Assembly (NCBI RefSeq): GCF_011043735.1
Contig: NZ_JAAKGV010000023.1
Coordinates: forward strand, 62,001-126,000
Direction: 5' to 3'
Source of the DNA: Methylobacterium sp. DB0501
GTDB taxonomy: Bacteria; Pseudomonadota; Alphaproteobacteria; Rhizobiales; Beijerinckiaceae
DNA: 64,000 bases
The notes beneath the pieces are model-generated. The model saw nothing but the letters and a program-made list of their open reading frames with translations. It had not been told where the DNA came from and made no database searches. Positions 55,923-63,658 of the stretch are shown here, piece after piece. Every line of letters begins with the position of its first letter. Within the stretch, counting starts at the first letter, position 1. The position numbers were made by a program, and so were the translations under genes.

Positions 55923-57044
55923 TCAGCCTTGAATGTCGACAGTCCATGCGGCCGCGTGGTCCTGGTGTGCGTGGCTGATGCCTTGCCAGCCTAGCCAGCC
56001 GGTGTAGAGGCCGACCAGGACGATCAGGGCGGCCGAGGCGTAAGGGGCCTGCCGGGCGAAGGCGTCGAACCCGGACCAGCGGGAGGCGACATGCTTGACG
56101 CTCAGCGCCGCGACGACGCCGGCCGAGACCATGGTCAGCGCCAGGCCGATGCTGAAGCAGACGACGAGCGCGAAGCCCAGGCTGAACTGCTTGAGCTGGA
56201 TGCACAGGAGCAGGACCGTGATGGCTGCCGGGCACGGGATCAGCCCTCCGGTCAAGCCGAACAGCACGATCTGGCCGGTCGTCACATGCCGGCCCGCGAA
56301 GCGGCGGCGGATGTCCTCGGCATGGGCCCGGGCGTGGGCGTCGTCCTCGTCGCCCAGGTTCATGTGCCCGTGGTCATGGTCGTGCTCCTCGAACGCGACC
56401 TCGTGGATCTCGGCTCCGGCCGGCCCGTTGAGGCGCAGACGTGCCGTGAAGGCGTGCGGCTCCGGGATCTCCTCCAGGCTCTCCAGGAATTCGCCGCGGT
56501 GCGCGAAGGCGAACGCCTGCCGACCGCCGTCCGGGCGAAGCGTCTCGACGGTCATGCTCCCGGGAGCCGGTAGCTCACCCCGCTCCGCACGCACCCGCCA
56601 GCGCGGCGGCACCCCGTCCTCGAACACTTCCAGCGTCAGGAGACCGGCCCTGGTCGTGACGTGCTTCGTCTCGTCGTGATGGTGATGATGGTCGTGGTGC
56701 TGCTCGCGCCACGTGCGCCACGCCATCCAAAGCGCGATGCCGACGATGAGCACCGCGGAGGCGAGCTGGAAGTACGGCTCGCTCGCTTGGCCGCCCCATT
56801 CCTGGCCGAGATACTGCCCGCCGAGGGCAATGACCCAAACTACGGCGGTGTGCGAGAGCGTCGCCGCCAGCCCAAGCAGCACCGCCTGCGTGACCGTGCC
56901 TCGGACCGCGATGATGAAGGCGGCCATCATCGTCTTGGAGTGGCCGGGCTCAAGCCCGTGCAGGGCGCCGAGCAGGATCGCGCTCGGCACGAACAGCCAG
57001 GCATGCGCGGTGCCCTGCTGGAGCAGGTCAGGCAAGGAGGTCAT
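55923..57044 (-). CDS. rcnA: Nickel/cobalt exporter RcnA (NicO family)
   Basis: 373 residues. Helix 1-2 motif LLGALHGLEPGHSKTMMAAF holds the His residues used for metal passage, and TGGLIPCPAAITVLLLCI is the second conserved motif (about 270-287). A long cytoplasmic/periplasmic loop is His-rich (REQHHDHHHHHDETKHVT; later EEHDHDHGHMNLGDEDDAHA). E. coli RcnA exports Ni and Co. It follows rcnR with nine bases between them, the E. coli-like pairing of regulator and exporter, though here in one operon. Confidence 0.93.
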   Translation of the reverse strand: MTSLPDLLQQGTAHAWLFVPSAILLGALHGLEPGHSKTMMAAFIIAVRGTVTQAVLLGLAATLSHTAVVWVIALGGQYLGQEWGGQASEPYFQLASAVLIVGIALWMAWRTWREQHHDHHHHHDETKHVTTRAGLLTLEVFEDGVPPRWRVRAERGELPAPGSMTVETLRPDGGRQAFAFAHRGEFLESLEEIPEPHAFTARLRLNGPAGAEIHEVAFEEHDHDHGHMNLGDEDDAHARAHAEDIRRRFAGRHVTTGQIVLFGLTGGLIPCPAAITVLLLCIQLKQFSLGFALVVCFSIGLALTMVSAGVVAALSVKHVASRWSGFDAFARQAPYASAALIVLVGLYTGWLGWQGISHAHQDHAAAWTVDIQG

Positions 57045-57053
57045 GAGGTCTCG

Positions 57054-57332
57054 TCACTTGAGGTAGGTCCGCACCACCTCGATCAGCTCGGCGGCCCCCC
57101 GGGCGCGCTCTGTGTCCGGCTCGGCGTCCGGGTTCACGACGTGGTGGCGGATGTGGTCTTCCATCAATTCGGCGGTCAGCCCGTTGATGGCACCCCGCAT
57201 CGAGGCGACCAGCATCAGGACGTCGGCGCAGCCGAGCTCGGCCTCCAGGGCCCGCTCGACGGCTTCCGCCTGTCCCTTGATCCGGCGCACACGCGCCAGG
57301 AGCTTGGTCCTTTCCTTGATCGTGTGGGCCAT
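57054..57332 (-). CDS. rcnR: Nickel/cobalt-responsive repressor RcnR
   Basis: 92 residues starting MAHTIKERTKLLARVRRIKG. All four E. coli RcnR metal ligands are at identical positions: His3, Cys35 (ELGCADVL), His60 and His64 (EDHIRHHV). Start placed at the ATG with AGGAAG upstream; one in-frame GTG lies directly before it. Ni or Co binding releases RcnR from DNA. The palindrome with a run of six G at 57355-57379 between this gene and the divergent chromate operon is its evident target. Confidence 0.94.
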   Translation of the reverse strand: MAHTIKERTKLLARVRRIKGQAEAVERALEAELGCADVLMLVASMRGAINGLTAELMEDHIRHHVVNPDAEPDTERARGAAELIEVVRTYLK

Positions 57333-57354
57333 CACAGGCTTCCTCGTTATGGCG

Positions 57355-57379
57355 ACACATAGGGGGGTACCCTATGTGT
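57355..57379. promoter_or_regulatory. RcnR-type operator
   Basis: Arms acacataggg and ccctatgtgt form a ten-bp inverted repeat around gggta, so that six G residues (57362-57367) lie in one half. RcnR sites are known to be G-tracts flanked by inverted AT-containing arms. It starts 22 bases before the rcnR start codon and 41 bases before the DUF1289 gene, so both directions could be repressed. Confidence 0.75.
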
Positions 57380-57420
57380 GTCCAGCGGCGTCGATGCCGT
57401 GGTGTGTGCGGAGCCGTACC

Positions 57421-57630
57421 ATGAAGAAGGACGATCCCTGCATCGGGGTTTGCCAGTGGGACGGGCGCACCGGCTGGTGCCTCGGCTGCGGCCGCACAAT
57501 CCCCGAGATCCGCGCGTGGAAGAAAATGACACCCTACCGGCGGACCGCCCTCGCGCGCGAGCTGCCCCGGCGGGTCGAGCAAGTCTCGGCCACACGGGAG
57601 CCGGCCCACTCCGACCTCGGGGACGCTTGA
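57421..57630 (+). CDS. DUF1289 family protein (69 aa)
   Basis: MKKDDPCIGVCQWDGRTGWC, then LGCGRTIPEIRAWKKMTPYR. Four Cys in the pattern C-x3-C-x8-C-x2-C and the string GCGRTxxEIxxW are the DUF1289 signature, presumed to bind a metal or Fe-S cluster. Function unknown. It shares the RcnR operator region and heads the plus-strand chromate operon, 105 bases before chrB. Confidence 0.85.
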   Translation: MKKDDPCIGVCQWDGRTGWCLGCGRTIPEIRAWKKMTPYRRTALARELPRRVEQVSATREPAHSDLGDA

Positions 57631-57735
57631 CAGGGTGGGCGCTGGCGGGATGTATTGACTCATCGGGGAGCGATCCCCCGACGAGGCTTCGGCTGAAGAA
57701 TCGCGTCCCATCTGCACTTGCTGCAAGGACGCGTC

Positions 57736-58566
57736 ATGCCTGTGCCCAACACCATTACCGTCGACAAACTCGCGCGCCTGATCGGAACTCCCGGCTGCCC
57801 GGCCGTCGTCGACGTGCGCACCTACAAGGAATTCCTCGCCGACCAGCGGTACGTGCCCGGTTCCCTCGTCCGGGAGGCTAGCCGGGTCGCCGAGTGGGCG
57901 CCGGCGCTGCGCGGCAGGTCGGTCGTCGTGGTCTGCGAGGACGGGCGCCGGCACAGCCACGGCGTCGCTGCCTGGCTGCGCAGCGCCGGCGTGAACGCCG
58001 AGGCTCTGCAGGGTGGTATCGCAGACTGGGCGGCCGCCGAACTGCCGATGGTCCCGGCCGACAAGGTCCGCAACCGCGACGAGCAGGGCCGAACCGTCTG
58101 GGTCACGCGCGCCCGACCCAAAGTCGACCGTATCGCCTGTCCCTGGCTGATCCGCCGCTTCGTCGACCCCGACGCGGTCTTCCTGTTCGTGCCGCCGGGT
58201 GAGGTCGTCGGCGTTGCGGAACGGTTCGAGGCCGCACCCTTCGACATCGACGACCCGGGCACCTTCTGGAGCCACCGGGGCGAGCTCTGCACCTTCGACG
58301 TCATGGTCGAGGAGCTCGGCCTCGCCACGCCGCCGCTCCTGCACCTCGCGACGCTCGTGCGCGGGGCCGACACGGGCCGGCCAGACCTGGCGCCGGAGGC
58401 GGCCGGGCTGCTCGCGGCATCGCTCGGCCTGTCGCGCATCTATGCCAATGACATGGAGCAGCTCGACGCCGGCATGCTCCTCTACGACGCCTTCTATCGC
58501 TGGTGCCGGGACGCAACGGAGGAGCGTCACGACTGGGTGGGCGACCGCACTAAGGGGAAGGCCTGA
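57736..58566 (+). CDS. Rhodanese-ChrB fusion, chromate resistance protein
   Basis: 276 residues. Rhodanese domain at about 5-105: VVDVRTYKEFLADQRYVPGS and active loop VVVCEDGRRHSHG with the catalytic Cys present. ChrB C-terminal domain from about 125: PKVDRIACPWLIRRFVDPDA, DIDDPGTFWSHRGELCTFDV and DAFYRWCRD. Classical ChrB has a regulatory N-terminal part that senses chromate; here a sulfur-transfer domain replaces it. AAGGA lies nine bases before the ATG. It is followed by chrA three bases later, so tightly co-translated. Role is probably in chromate reduction or handling rather than DNA binding. Confidence 0.88.
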   Translation: MPVPNTITVDKLARLIGTPGCPAVVDVRTYKEFLADQRYVPGSLVREASRVAEWAPALRGRSVVVVCEDGRRHSHGVAAWLRSAGVNAEALQGGIADWAAAELPMVPADKVRNRDEQGRTVWVTRARPKVDRIACPWLIRRFVDPDAVFLFVPPGEVVGVAERFEAAPFDIDDPGTFWSHRGELCTFDVMVEELGLATPPLLHLATLVRGADTGRPDLAPEAAGLLAASLGLSRIYANDMEQLDAGMLLYDAFYRWCRDATEERHDWVGDRTKGKA

Positions 58567-58568
58567 CC

Positions 58569-59978
58569 ATGGCCGCGACCGCAGGCATCCAGACTGCGCC
58601 GGAGCATAGCGCAGCTGCCCCGGGAGCGCCGCTGCCCGTGACCCTGGCCGAGGCCGTGCCGATCTGGGCGCGCATCGCCGCGCTCTCGTTCGGCGGGCCG
58701 GCCGGGCAGATCGCGGTCATGCATCGCATCCTCGTCGAGGAGCGGCGCTGGATCTCCGAGAACCGCTTCCTGCACGCCCTGAACTTTTGCACGCTGCTGC
58801 CTGGCCCCGAGGCGCAGCAACTCGCCACCTACGTCGGCTGGCTCATGCACGGCACCCGCGGCGGGCTCGTCGCCGGCGGGCTATTCGTCCTACCGGGCGT
58901 GCTCGCGATCATGGCGCTGAGCTGGGTCTACGCGCTCTACGGCAACGTCGGTTTCGTCGCCGGCCTATTCTTCGGCCTGAAGGCGGCGGTGCTGGCCATC
59001 GTGCTCCAGGCCGTGATCCGGATCGGCAAGCGGGCACTCAAGGGACCGGTCATGGTCGGCCTCGCGGCTGCGGCGTTCGTGGCCATCTTCTTCTTCGACG
59101 TGCCCTTCCCGCTGATCGTGCTCTGCGCGGGCGTCATCGGCTACCTCGGCGGCCGAGCCGGCCTGCCGCAGTTCAAGGCCGGAGGGCACGGGGGTGGTGG
59201 CAAGGTCGTCGAGGGCCCCTTCCTACTCGACGATCACGAGCTTCCGCAGGAGCGGGCCGCCGCCGGGCAAACGCTGCGGATACTGCTGACCTGGGGCGCT
59301 ATCTGGCTAGTACCGGTCGCTGCCATCCTGCTCGCCGCCGGCCCGGACGACGTCTTCAGCCAAGTGGCGGTGTTCTTCTCGAAGATGGCGATGGTGACGT
59401 TCGGCGGGGCCTACGCGGTGCTCGCCTACGTGGCCCAGCAGGCGGTGGAGCATTACGGCTGGCTGAAGCCCGGCGAGATGCTCGACGGCCTCGGCATGGC
59501 CGAGACCACGCCCGGCCCGCTGATCATGGTCACCCAGTTCGTGGGCTTCCTCGCCGCCTACCGGGCGCCGGGAAGTCTGCCGCCGCTCCTGGCGGGGACG
59601 CTCGGCGGGCTGCTGACCACCTGGGTGACCTTCGCGCCGTGCTTCCTCTGGATCTTCGTGGGCGCCCCTTACGTTGAGCGGCTGCGCGGCAACCGGGCCT
59701 TGGCCGGCGCGCTCTCGGCTATCACCGCCGCGGTCGTCGGCGTGATCCTGAACCTCGCGGTCTGGTTCGCCCTGCACACCGTCTTCGCCGAGACGCGACC
59801 GTTCGCGGCCGGCCCTGTCCGGTTCGACGTGCCGGTCCCGTCAAGCCTCAACCCCTGGGCCCTCGCGTTGGCGGCCGCGGCGGTGCTGGCGGTGTTCCGG
59901 TGCAAGGTCGGCATGGTCCAGACGCTCGCGGCCTGCGCCGCTGCCGGCGTCGCCCTGCACTTGGGAGGTTTGGTGTGA
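58569..59978 (+). CDS. chrA: Chromate transporter ChrA (long-chain, two CHR domains)
   Basis: 469 residues, ten or more membrane helices. First CHR domain opens RIAALSFGGPAGQIAVMHRI with LLPGPEAQQLATYVGW; the second has MAMVTFGGAYAVLAYVAQQA and ETTPGPLIMVTQFVGFLAAY. This is the bidomain LCHR family that expels chromate from the cytoplasm using the membrane potential. It overlaps the next gene by one base (TGATG). The N-terminal 25 residues are Ala/Pro-rich and cytoplasmic. Confidence 0.95.
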   Translation: MAATAGIQTAPEHSAAAPGAPLPVTLAEAVPIWARIAALSFGGPAGQIAVMHRILVEERRWISENRFLHALNFCTLLPGPEAQQLATYVGWLMHGTRGGLVAGGLFVLPGVLAIMALSWVYALYGNVGFVAGLFFGLKAAVLAIVLQAVIRIGKRALKGPVMVGLAAAAFVAIFFFDVPFPLIVLCAGVIGYLGGRAGLPQFKAGGHGGGGKVVEGPFLLDDHELPQERAAAGQTLRILLTWGAIWLVPVAAILLAAGPDDVFSQVAVFFSKMAMVTFGGAYAVLAYVAQQAVEHYGWLKPGEMLDGLGMAETTPGPLIMVTQFVGFLAAYRAPGSLPPLLAGTLGGLLTTWVTFAPCFLWIFVGAPYVERLRGNRALAGALSAITAAVVGVILNLAVWFALHTVFAETRPFAAGPVRFDVPVPSSLNPWALALAAAAVLAVFRCKVGMVQTLAACAAAGVALHLGGLV

Positions 59979-60334
59979 TGGGCACCGGGCGCCGCACCGC
60001 GGCGGTCATCCTTCTCGTCCTGGCGGCGGGTCCGGCACCCGCGGGCGAGGCGTTCCGGCGCCTGACCGCGTCCGAGATCCGGGCGCGCCTTGTCGGCAAG
60101 GAGGTCACCGACGAGGTGCACTGGGCCTACCGCTTCGAGCCGGGCGGCCGCTTGCACGTCGTGTCCCTCGGGCGGGCTCACACCGCGCGGTGGCGGATCG
60201 ACAAGGACGAGCTCTGCCTGGAGGCCGTTCCCTGCGTCCAGGTCTGGATGGCCGGCAACCGCGTCGAGCTCCGGCGTGGCGACGGCACCCTGCCGGACGA
60301 GGGTGTGCTGCAGGCACCGGCACGCCGGTCCTGA
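59978..60334 (+). CDS. Small exported protein in the chromate operon (118 aa)
   Basis: MGTGRRTAAVILLVLAAGPA with signal cleavage near residue 22, then TASEIRARLVGKEVTDEVHW, RFEPGGRLHVVSLGRAHTAR and a pair of Cys in ELCLEAVPCVQVW. A small beta-barrel-like periplasmic protein; I cannot name its family with certainty, though the layout resembles short DUF995-type proteins. Its ATG overlaps the chrA stop. Operon position argues for a role in chromate or metal stress at the envelope. Confidence 0.75.
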   Translation: MGTGRRTAAVILLVLAAGPAPAGEAFRRLTASEIRARLVGKEVTDEVHWAYRFEPGGRLHVVSLGRAHTARWRIDKDELCLEAVPCVQVWMAGNRVELRRGDGTLPDEGVLQAPARRS

Positions 60335-60370
60335 GGACTTCGAACCGCAACCACAATCGAGGAGACGACC

Positions 60371-61327
60371 ATGCGTCGCTTGCTTGCATCCATCGCCGTC
60401 CTGGGCACCCTCGCGACCGGCGCGTCGGCCGCGGAGCCCTGGCAGGACGCCATCGCCACCGGGCTGGGCAAGCCCGGGACCGCCATGCCGGGCGGGGTCT
60501 ACCGCGTCGGCCTGCCCCGGACCGACCTGAAGGTCACCCTCGACGGCGTGCAGCTGAAGCCATCCCTCGCCCTTGGCTCCTGGCTCGCCTTCGTGCGGCA
60601 CGGGGGCGGGAACGAGGTCATGGTGATGGGCGACCTCGTCCTAACCGAGGACGAAGTGAACCCGGTGATGAAGCGCCTCGTCGAGAACGGCGTCGAGATC
60701 ACCGCCATCCACAACCACCTGCTGCGGGCCTCACCGAGCACCCTCTACATGCACGTCTCCGGGCAGGGCGAGCCCGGGAAGCTCGCCACGATCCTGGCGG
60801 GGGCGCTGGGCGCGAGCCGCACGCCCTTCGGCGGCGAGACCGCCGGCGGCTCCCCGCCGTCCGGGAAGACCGAACCGGCCTCGGCCGGCGAGGGACCGGT
60901 GCCGGCGAAGGCGACCGCGCCGGATCAGTCGCTCGACCTCGACACGGCGGCCATCGACGCCGCCATCGGGCGCAAAGGCAAGGTCAACGGCGGCGTCTAC
61001 GCCGTGAGCGTGCCGCGCTCGGAGACCCCGAAGGACCACGGCATGGTCGTGCCCGAGGCCATGGGCTCGGCGATCGCCATCAACTTCCAGCCGACCGGCG
61101 GCGGCAAGGCGGCCATCACGGGCGACTTCGTGCTCACCGCCGACGAGGTGAACCCGGTGATCAAGGCGTTGCGGGCGAGCGGCATTGAGGTCACGGCGCT
61201 TCACAACCACATGCTCGACGACGAGCCGCGGCTGTTCTTCATGCACTTCTGGGCGAACGACGACGCGGGCAAGCTCGCCAAGGGCCTGCGCGACGCGCTC
61301 GACCAGGTGAAGGTCGCGAAGGGCTGA
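60371..61327 (+). CDS. DUF1259 (LppY/LpqO-like) exported protein
   Basis: 318 residues with a Sec signal (LASIAVLGTLATGASA). Two tandem copies of the DUF1259 domain (about 22-145 and 185-318), each carrying the pair of motifs GDLVLTEDEVNPVMKRLVEN then ITAIHNHLL, and GDFVLTADEVNPVIKALRAS then VTALHNHML. The His-Asn-His strings could bind metal. Between the halves is a disordered Gly/Pro/Ala linker (about 147-182). Such proteins turn up near chromate or metal genes but their activity is not known. 36 bases after the previous stop. Confidence 0.85.
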   Translation: MRRLLASIAVLGTLATGASAAEPWQDAIATGLGKPGTAMPGGVYRVGLPRTDLKVTLDGVQLKPSLALGSWLAFVRHGGGNEVMVMGDLVLTEDEVNPVMKRLVENGVEITAIHNHLLRASPSTLYMHVSGQGEPGKLATILAGALGASRTPFGGETAGGSPPSGKTEPASAGEGPVPAKATAPDQSLDLDTAAIDAAIGRKGKVNGGVYAVSVPRSETPKDHGMVVPEAMGSAIAINFQPTGGGKAAITGDFVLTADEVNPVIKALRASGIEVTALHNHMLDDEPRLFFMHFWANDDAGKLAKGLRDALDQVKVAKG

Positions 61328-61343
61328 TGCCAGGAGCATCGCC

Positions 61344-61811
61344 ATGATGACGATGTCGGTGAACCTCAGGGGGCGGTGCCTCGCGGTCCTGGCGGCGGCT
61401 TCGGTCACCGTCTCACTTCCGGCGACGGTTCCGCCGGCGAACGCCGCCGGCTGCGAGGGCACGTCCTGCGCCCTGAATGCGGGCGGCCAGGGCGTCGGTG
61501 CCCCGGCGGTGCCGCCGGCCGCTTCGGTCGACATCCGCGAGAGGCGGTCGGGGGACCTGTACCGCGTCTGCCTCGCCGAGCGGGGCAAGGCGTCGGGCTG
61601 GTGCAGCGCCTACCTCATGGGTGTCGCCGATACGCTGGCGGCCTTCGGCGATGGCGGCGACAAGGCCGGGATCTGCGCCGTCGACTACACCATCGAGGCC
61701 CTGACCGAGGCGTATATGGCCTGGGCGCACGCCAACGAGGCCCTGCTCCAGACCGACATGCTGGCGGGGGCCAGCCTCGCCTTCCGGCAGTGCTGGCCCT
61801 GTGGGCGGTGA
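61344..61811 (+). CDS. Rap1a/Tai-like exported protein
   Basis: 155 residues with a signal (CLAVLAAASVTVSLPATVPP). The mature half has SGDLYRVCLAERGKASGWCS, then AYLMGVADTLA, GICAVDYTIEALTEAYMAWA and a closing AFRQCWPC, the Cys pattern and helices of the Rap1a/Tai domain. That domain is best known as immunity against type VI effectors, but solitary copies are common in Proteobacteria with no effector partner. No toxin lies nearby. 16 bases after the DUF1259 gene; the same operon. Confidence 0.78.
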   Translation: MMTMSVNLRGRCLAVLAAASVTVSLPATVPPANAAGCEGTSCALNAGGQGVGAPAVPPAASVDIRERRSGDLYRVCLAERGKASGWCSAYLMGVADTLAAFGDGGDKAGICAVDYTIEALTEAYMAWAHANEALLQTDMLAGASLAFRQCWPCGR

Positions 61812-61850
61812 ACCGGAGCGCGCCCGCCTCCCTCACGATCCGCGCCAGCA

Positions 61851-62930
61851 ATGCTCCCGGTGCCAAAGATGACGGGTCCAGGCCAGCATCCCTTCAAGGT
61901 CGCCGTCGTCTGGCGGGGCGACGCCCGGGCGCGAGCCGAAGCGCGTCCGGAAACCAGCCGGTTCGCGGCGGTGTTCGCCGTCCTTGAGCGGCACGGGCTC
62001 GCCGGCGAGCCCGCCGTATGGGTGGAGGAGCTCGCCGATGACGTCCGGGCCCAGCTTATGGCGGTGGACGCCGTGTTGGTCTGGGTGAACCCAGTGACTG
62101 AGGACACCGGCGAGGACCGCAGAGCTCTCGACGCGGTGCTGCGGGAGGTGGCGGCCGCCGGGATCCTCGTCAGCTGTCATCCCGACGTAATCGACCGGAT
62201 AGGCACGAAGGAGGTGCTGGTCCGGACGCGGGAGTTGGGTTGGGGCACGGATACGCACCTCTACGCCAGCCATGCCGCGCTCGCGGCGGAGTTCCCCGCG
62301 CGCGTCGCCGAGGGGCCGCGGGTGCTGAAGTGCAGCCGCGGCAACGGCGGCATCGGCGTCTGGAAGGTAGAGCGCGCCGCGGGTCCCGACGTGCTGGTGC
62401 AGGAGGCGCGCGACCGGAGCCGGCGCACGATGCCACTCGACGCGTTCCTGGCCGAGCGCGCCGCCGACTTCGCGGCGGGCGGCCCCCTCGTCGACCAGCC
62501 GTTCCAGGCGCGGCACCTGGAGGGGATGGTCCGCTGCTACGTGAGCGGTACGCGGGTGGCCGGGTTCGGTGCCCAGTACGTGACCGCGCTCGCCTCGCCC
62601 GAGCATGGACGGGCCCCACCGCGCCTCTATTCTGGGCCGGACGACGCGCGCTTCCAGCACCTGCGCGGCCTGATGGAAGCGGAATGGATACCTGAGATGA
62701 CGCTTCTGCTCGGCTTGGTCCCGGACGACCTGCCGGTCGTCTGGGACGCCGACTTCCTGCTCGGGCCGAAGGGCGCCGCCGGCGAGGACACTTACGTGCT
62801 CTGCGAGATCAACGCGAGCTCGGTTTACCCCATTCCAGACGAGGCGCACGACACCCTGGCCGCGACGCTGCGACATCGATTGGACGATGCCCACCGACCG
62901 GTGGAGCGGGACGCGGCCTTCGGAGGCTGA
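61851..62930 (+). CDS. Cj0069-like ATP-grasp family protein
   Basis: 359 residues from MLPVPKMTGPGQHPFKVAVV. An N-terminal pre-ATP-grasp Rossmann region (VAVVWRGDA... up to about 105), then glycine loop VLKCSRGNGGIGVWKVE, lid, and metal/nucleotide residues in VVWDADFLLGPKG and YVLCEINASSVYPIP. This matches the Cj0069 family, for which I recall no assigned reaction; ATP-grasp enzymes join a carboxylate to an amine or thiol. It closes the chromate operon, 39 bases after the Rap1a-like gene. A small-thiol or peptide ligase role against chromate is a guess. Confidence 0.82.
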   Translation: MLPVPKMTGPGQHPFKVAVVWRGDARARAEARPETSRFAAVFAVLERHGLAGEPAVWVEELADDVRAQLMAVDAVLVWVNPVTEDTGEDRRALDAVLREVAAAGILVSCHPDVIDRIGTKEVLVRTRELGWGTDTHLYASHAALAAEFPARVAEGPRVLKCSRGNGGIGVWKVERAAGPDVLVQEARDRSRRTMPLDAFLAERAADFAAGGPLVDQPFQARHLEGMVRCYVSGTRVAGFGAQYVTALASPEHGRAPPRLYSGPDDARFQHLRGLMEAEWIPEMTLLLGLVPDDLPVVWDADFLLGPKGAAGEDTYVLCEINASSVYPIPDEAHDTLAATLRHRLDDAHRPVERDAAFGG

Positions 62931-63445
62931 CCGGAACCGGTTGTTAGCCTGGAAACAGCCTTGGAATACCGGATCGCTCCTCGTTTCATAGCGTACCCTT
63001 ATGCGAATGGGCGGCCGCTGCCGTCACGGTGAACGTCCGCTATGGAGTGGCGTCCGCGGCTTCGTGAATGACCGGGATGGGCGCAAAGCAGCCAGAGGAG
63101 CCGTCCAGCACACGTCCGCTATCGGGATCCGAAGGGCTACGTGTGAACGATGGCGTTTGGTCGCAATCAGTCCGTCCGCATTTGCGTCAGCAAATCCCAT
63201 TACGGCCGGCGGCTCTCAAAGATTGTCATCCGCTCCAACAAGAGCATGTCCGGAATGGCGTTTTTTTAGGCAACACGTCCGACCGTAGCTGACGCTTTGT
63301 CCGAGGCAGAGGTAATCGGCCCTTCCGGGGTTTGGATAGGTACCCATGCCTCTCCCGAGGCGGCATCCGCGACGGGCGTCGCGGATGTGTTTCCTCAGGC
63401 GCCACCGCCGATGGTATGACATCGGCGGTGACCCGGATCCTCGGG
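62931..63445. other. Gene-poor stretch after the chromate operon
   Basis: About 515 bases. Plus-strand frames at 63001-63292 lack start context and resemble intergenic debris (cgtccgctatggagtggcgt, gaccgggatgggcgcaaagc). The right half holds two perfect hairpins. No attachment-site copy of the tRNA was seen here. Confidence 0.45.
63365..63430 (-). terminator. Two tandem perfect hairpins
   Basis: Hairpin one, 63365-63386: arms atccgcgac and gtcgcggat with loop gggc. Hairpin two, 63403-63430: arms caccgccgatg and catcggcggtg with loop gtatga. They lie 16 bases beyond the 3' end of the minus-strand small gene and so probably terminate it. Neither is followed by a U tract. Confidence 0.55.
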
Positions 63446-63637
63446 CTATGCCGACCGGCGGCGCAGGTCAGCGATCCGGGCGTTCAGCACGGCGCGCAAC
63501 TCTTGCACCTCGACATAGGCGGCCTCGGCCTTCTCGAAGGCGGACAATCCGTCCTTTTGGATTTCCTGGGTCAGCGCCTCGATGCGCCGGACCGCGGTCA
63601 GGAAGCTCGGCGTCTCGGGTGAGCGGGTCTTGGACAT
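63446..63637 (-). CDS. Small hypothetical coiled-coil protein (63 aa)
   Basis: MSKTRSPETPSFLTAVRRIE, then ALTQEIQKDGLSAFEKAEAA and a helix ending RIADLRRRSA. GGAG stands eight bases before this ATG, which decided the start over the codon six bases upstream. Charged, helical, no recognised domain. It follows the partial gene upstream after 21 bases. Confidence 0.6.
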   Translation of the reverse strand: MSKTRSPETPSFLTAVRRIEALTQEIQKDGLSAFEKAEAAYVEVQELRAVLNARIADLRRRSA

Positions 63638-63658
63638 GGTCAATCTCCTGGTCGCAGA

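Noticed and set aside
57355..57379. Terminator hairpin
   Set aside because: The palindrome lies between two divergent start codons, next to rcnR and with a G-tract, so an operator is the better reading.
61344..61811. Type VI immunity gene
   Set aside because: The Rap1a-like fold fits, but there is no effector or secretion gene nearby and it sits inside the chromate operon, so I do not call it immunity.
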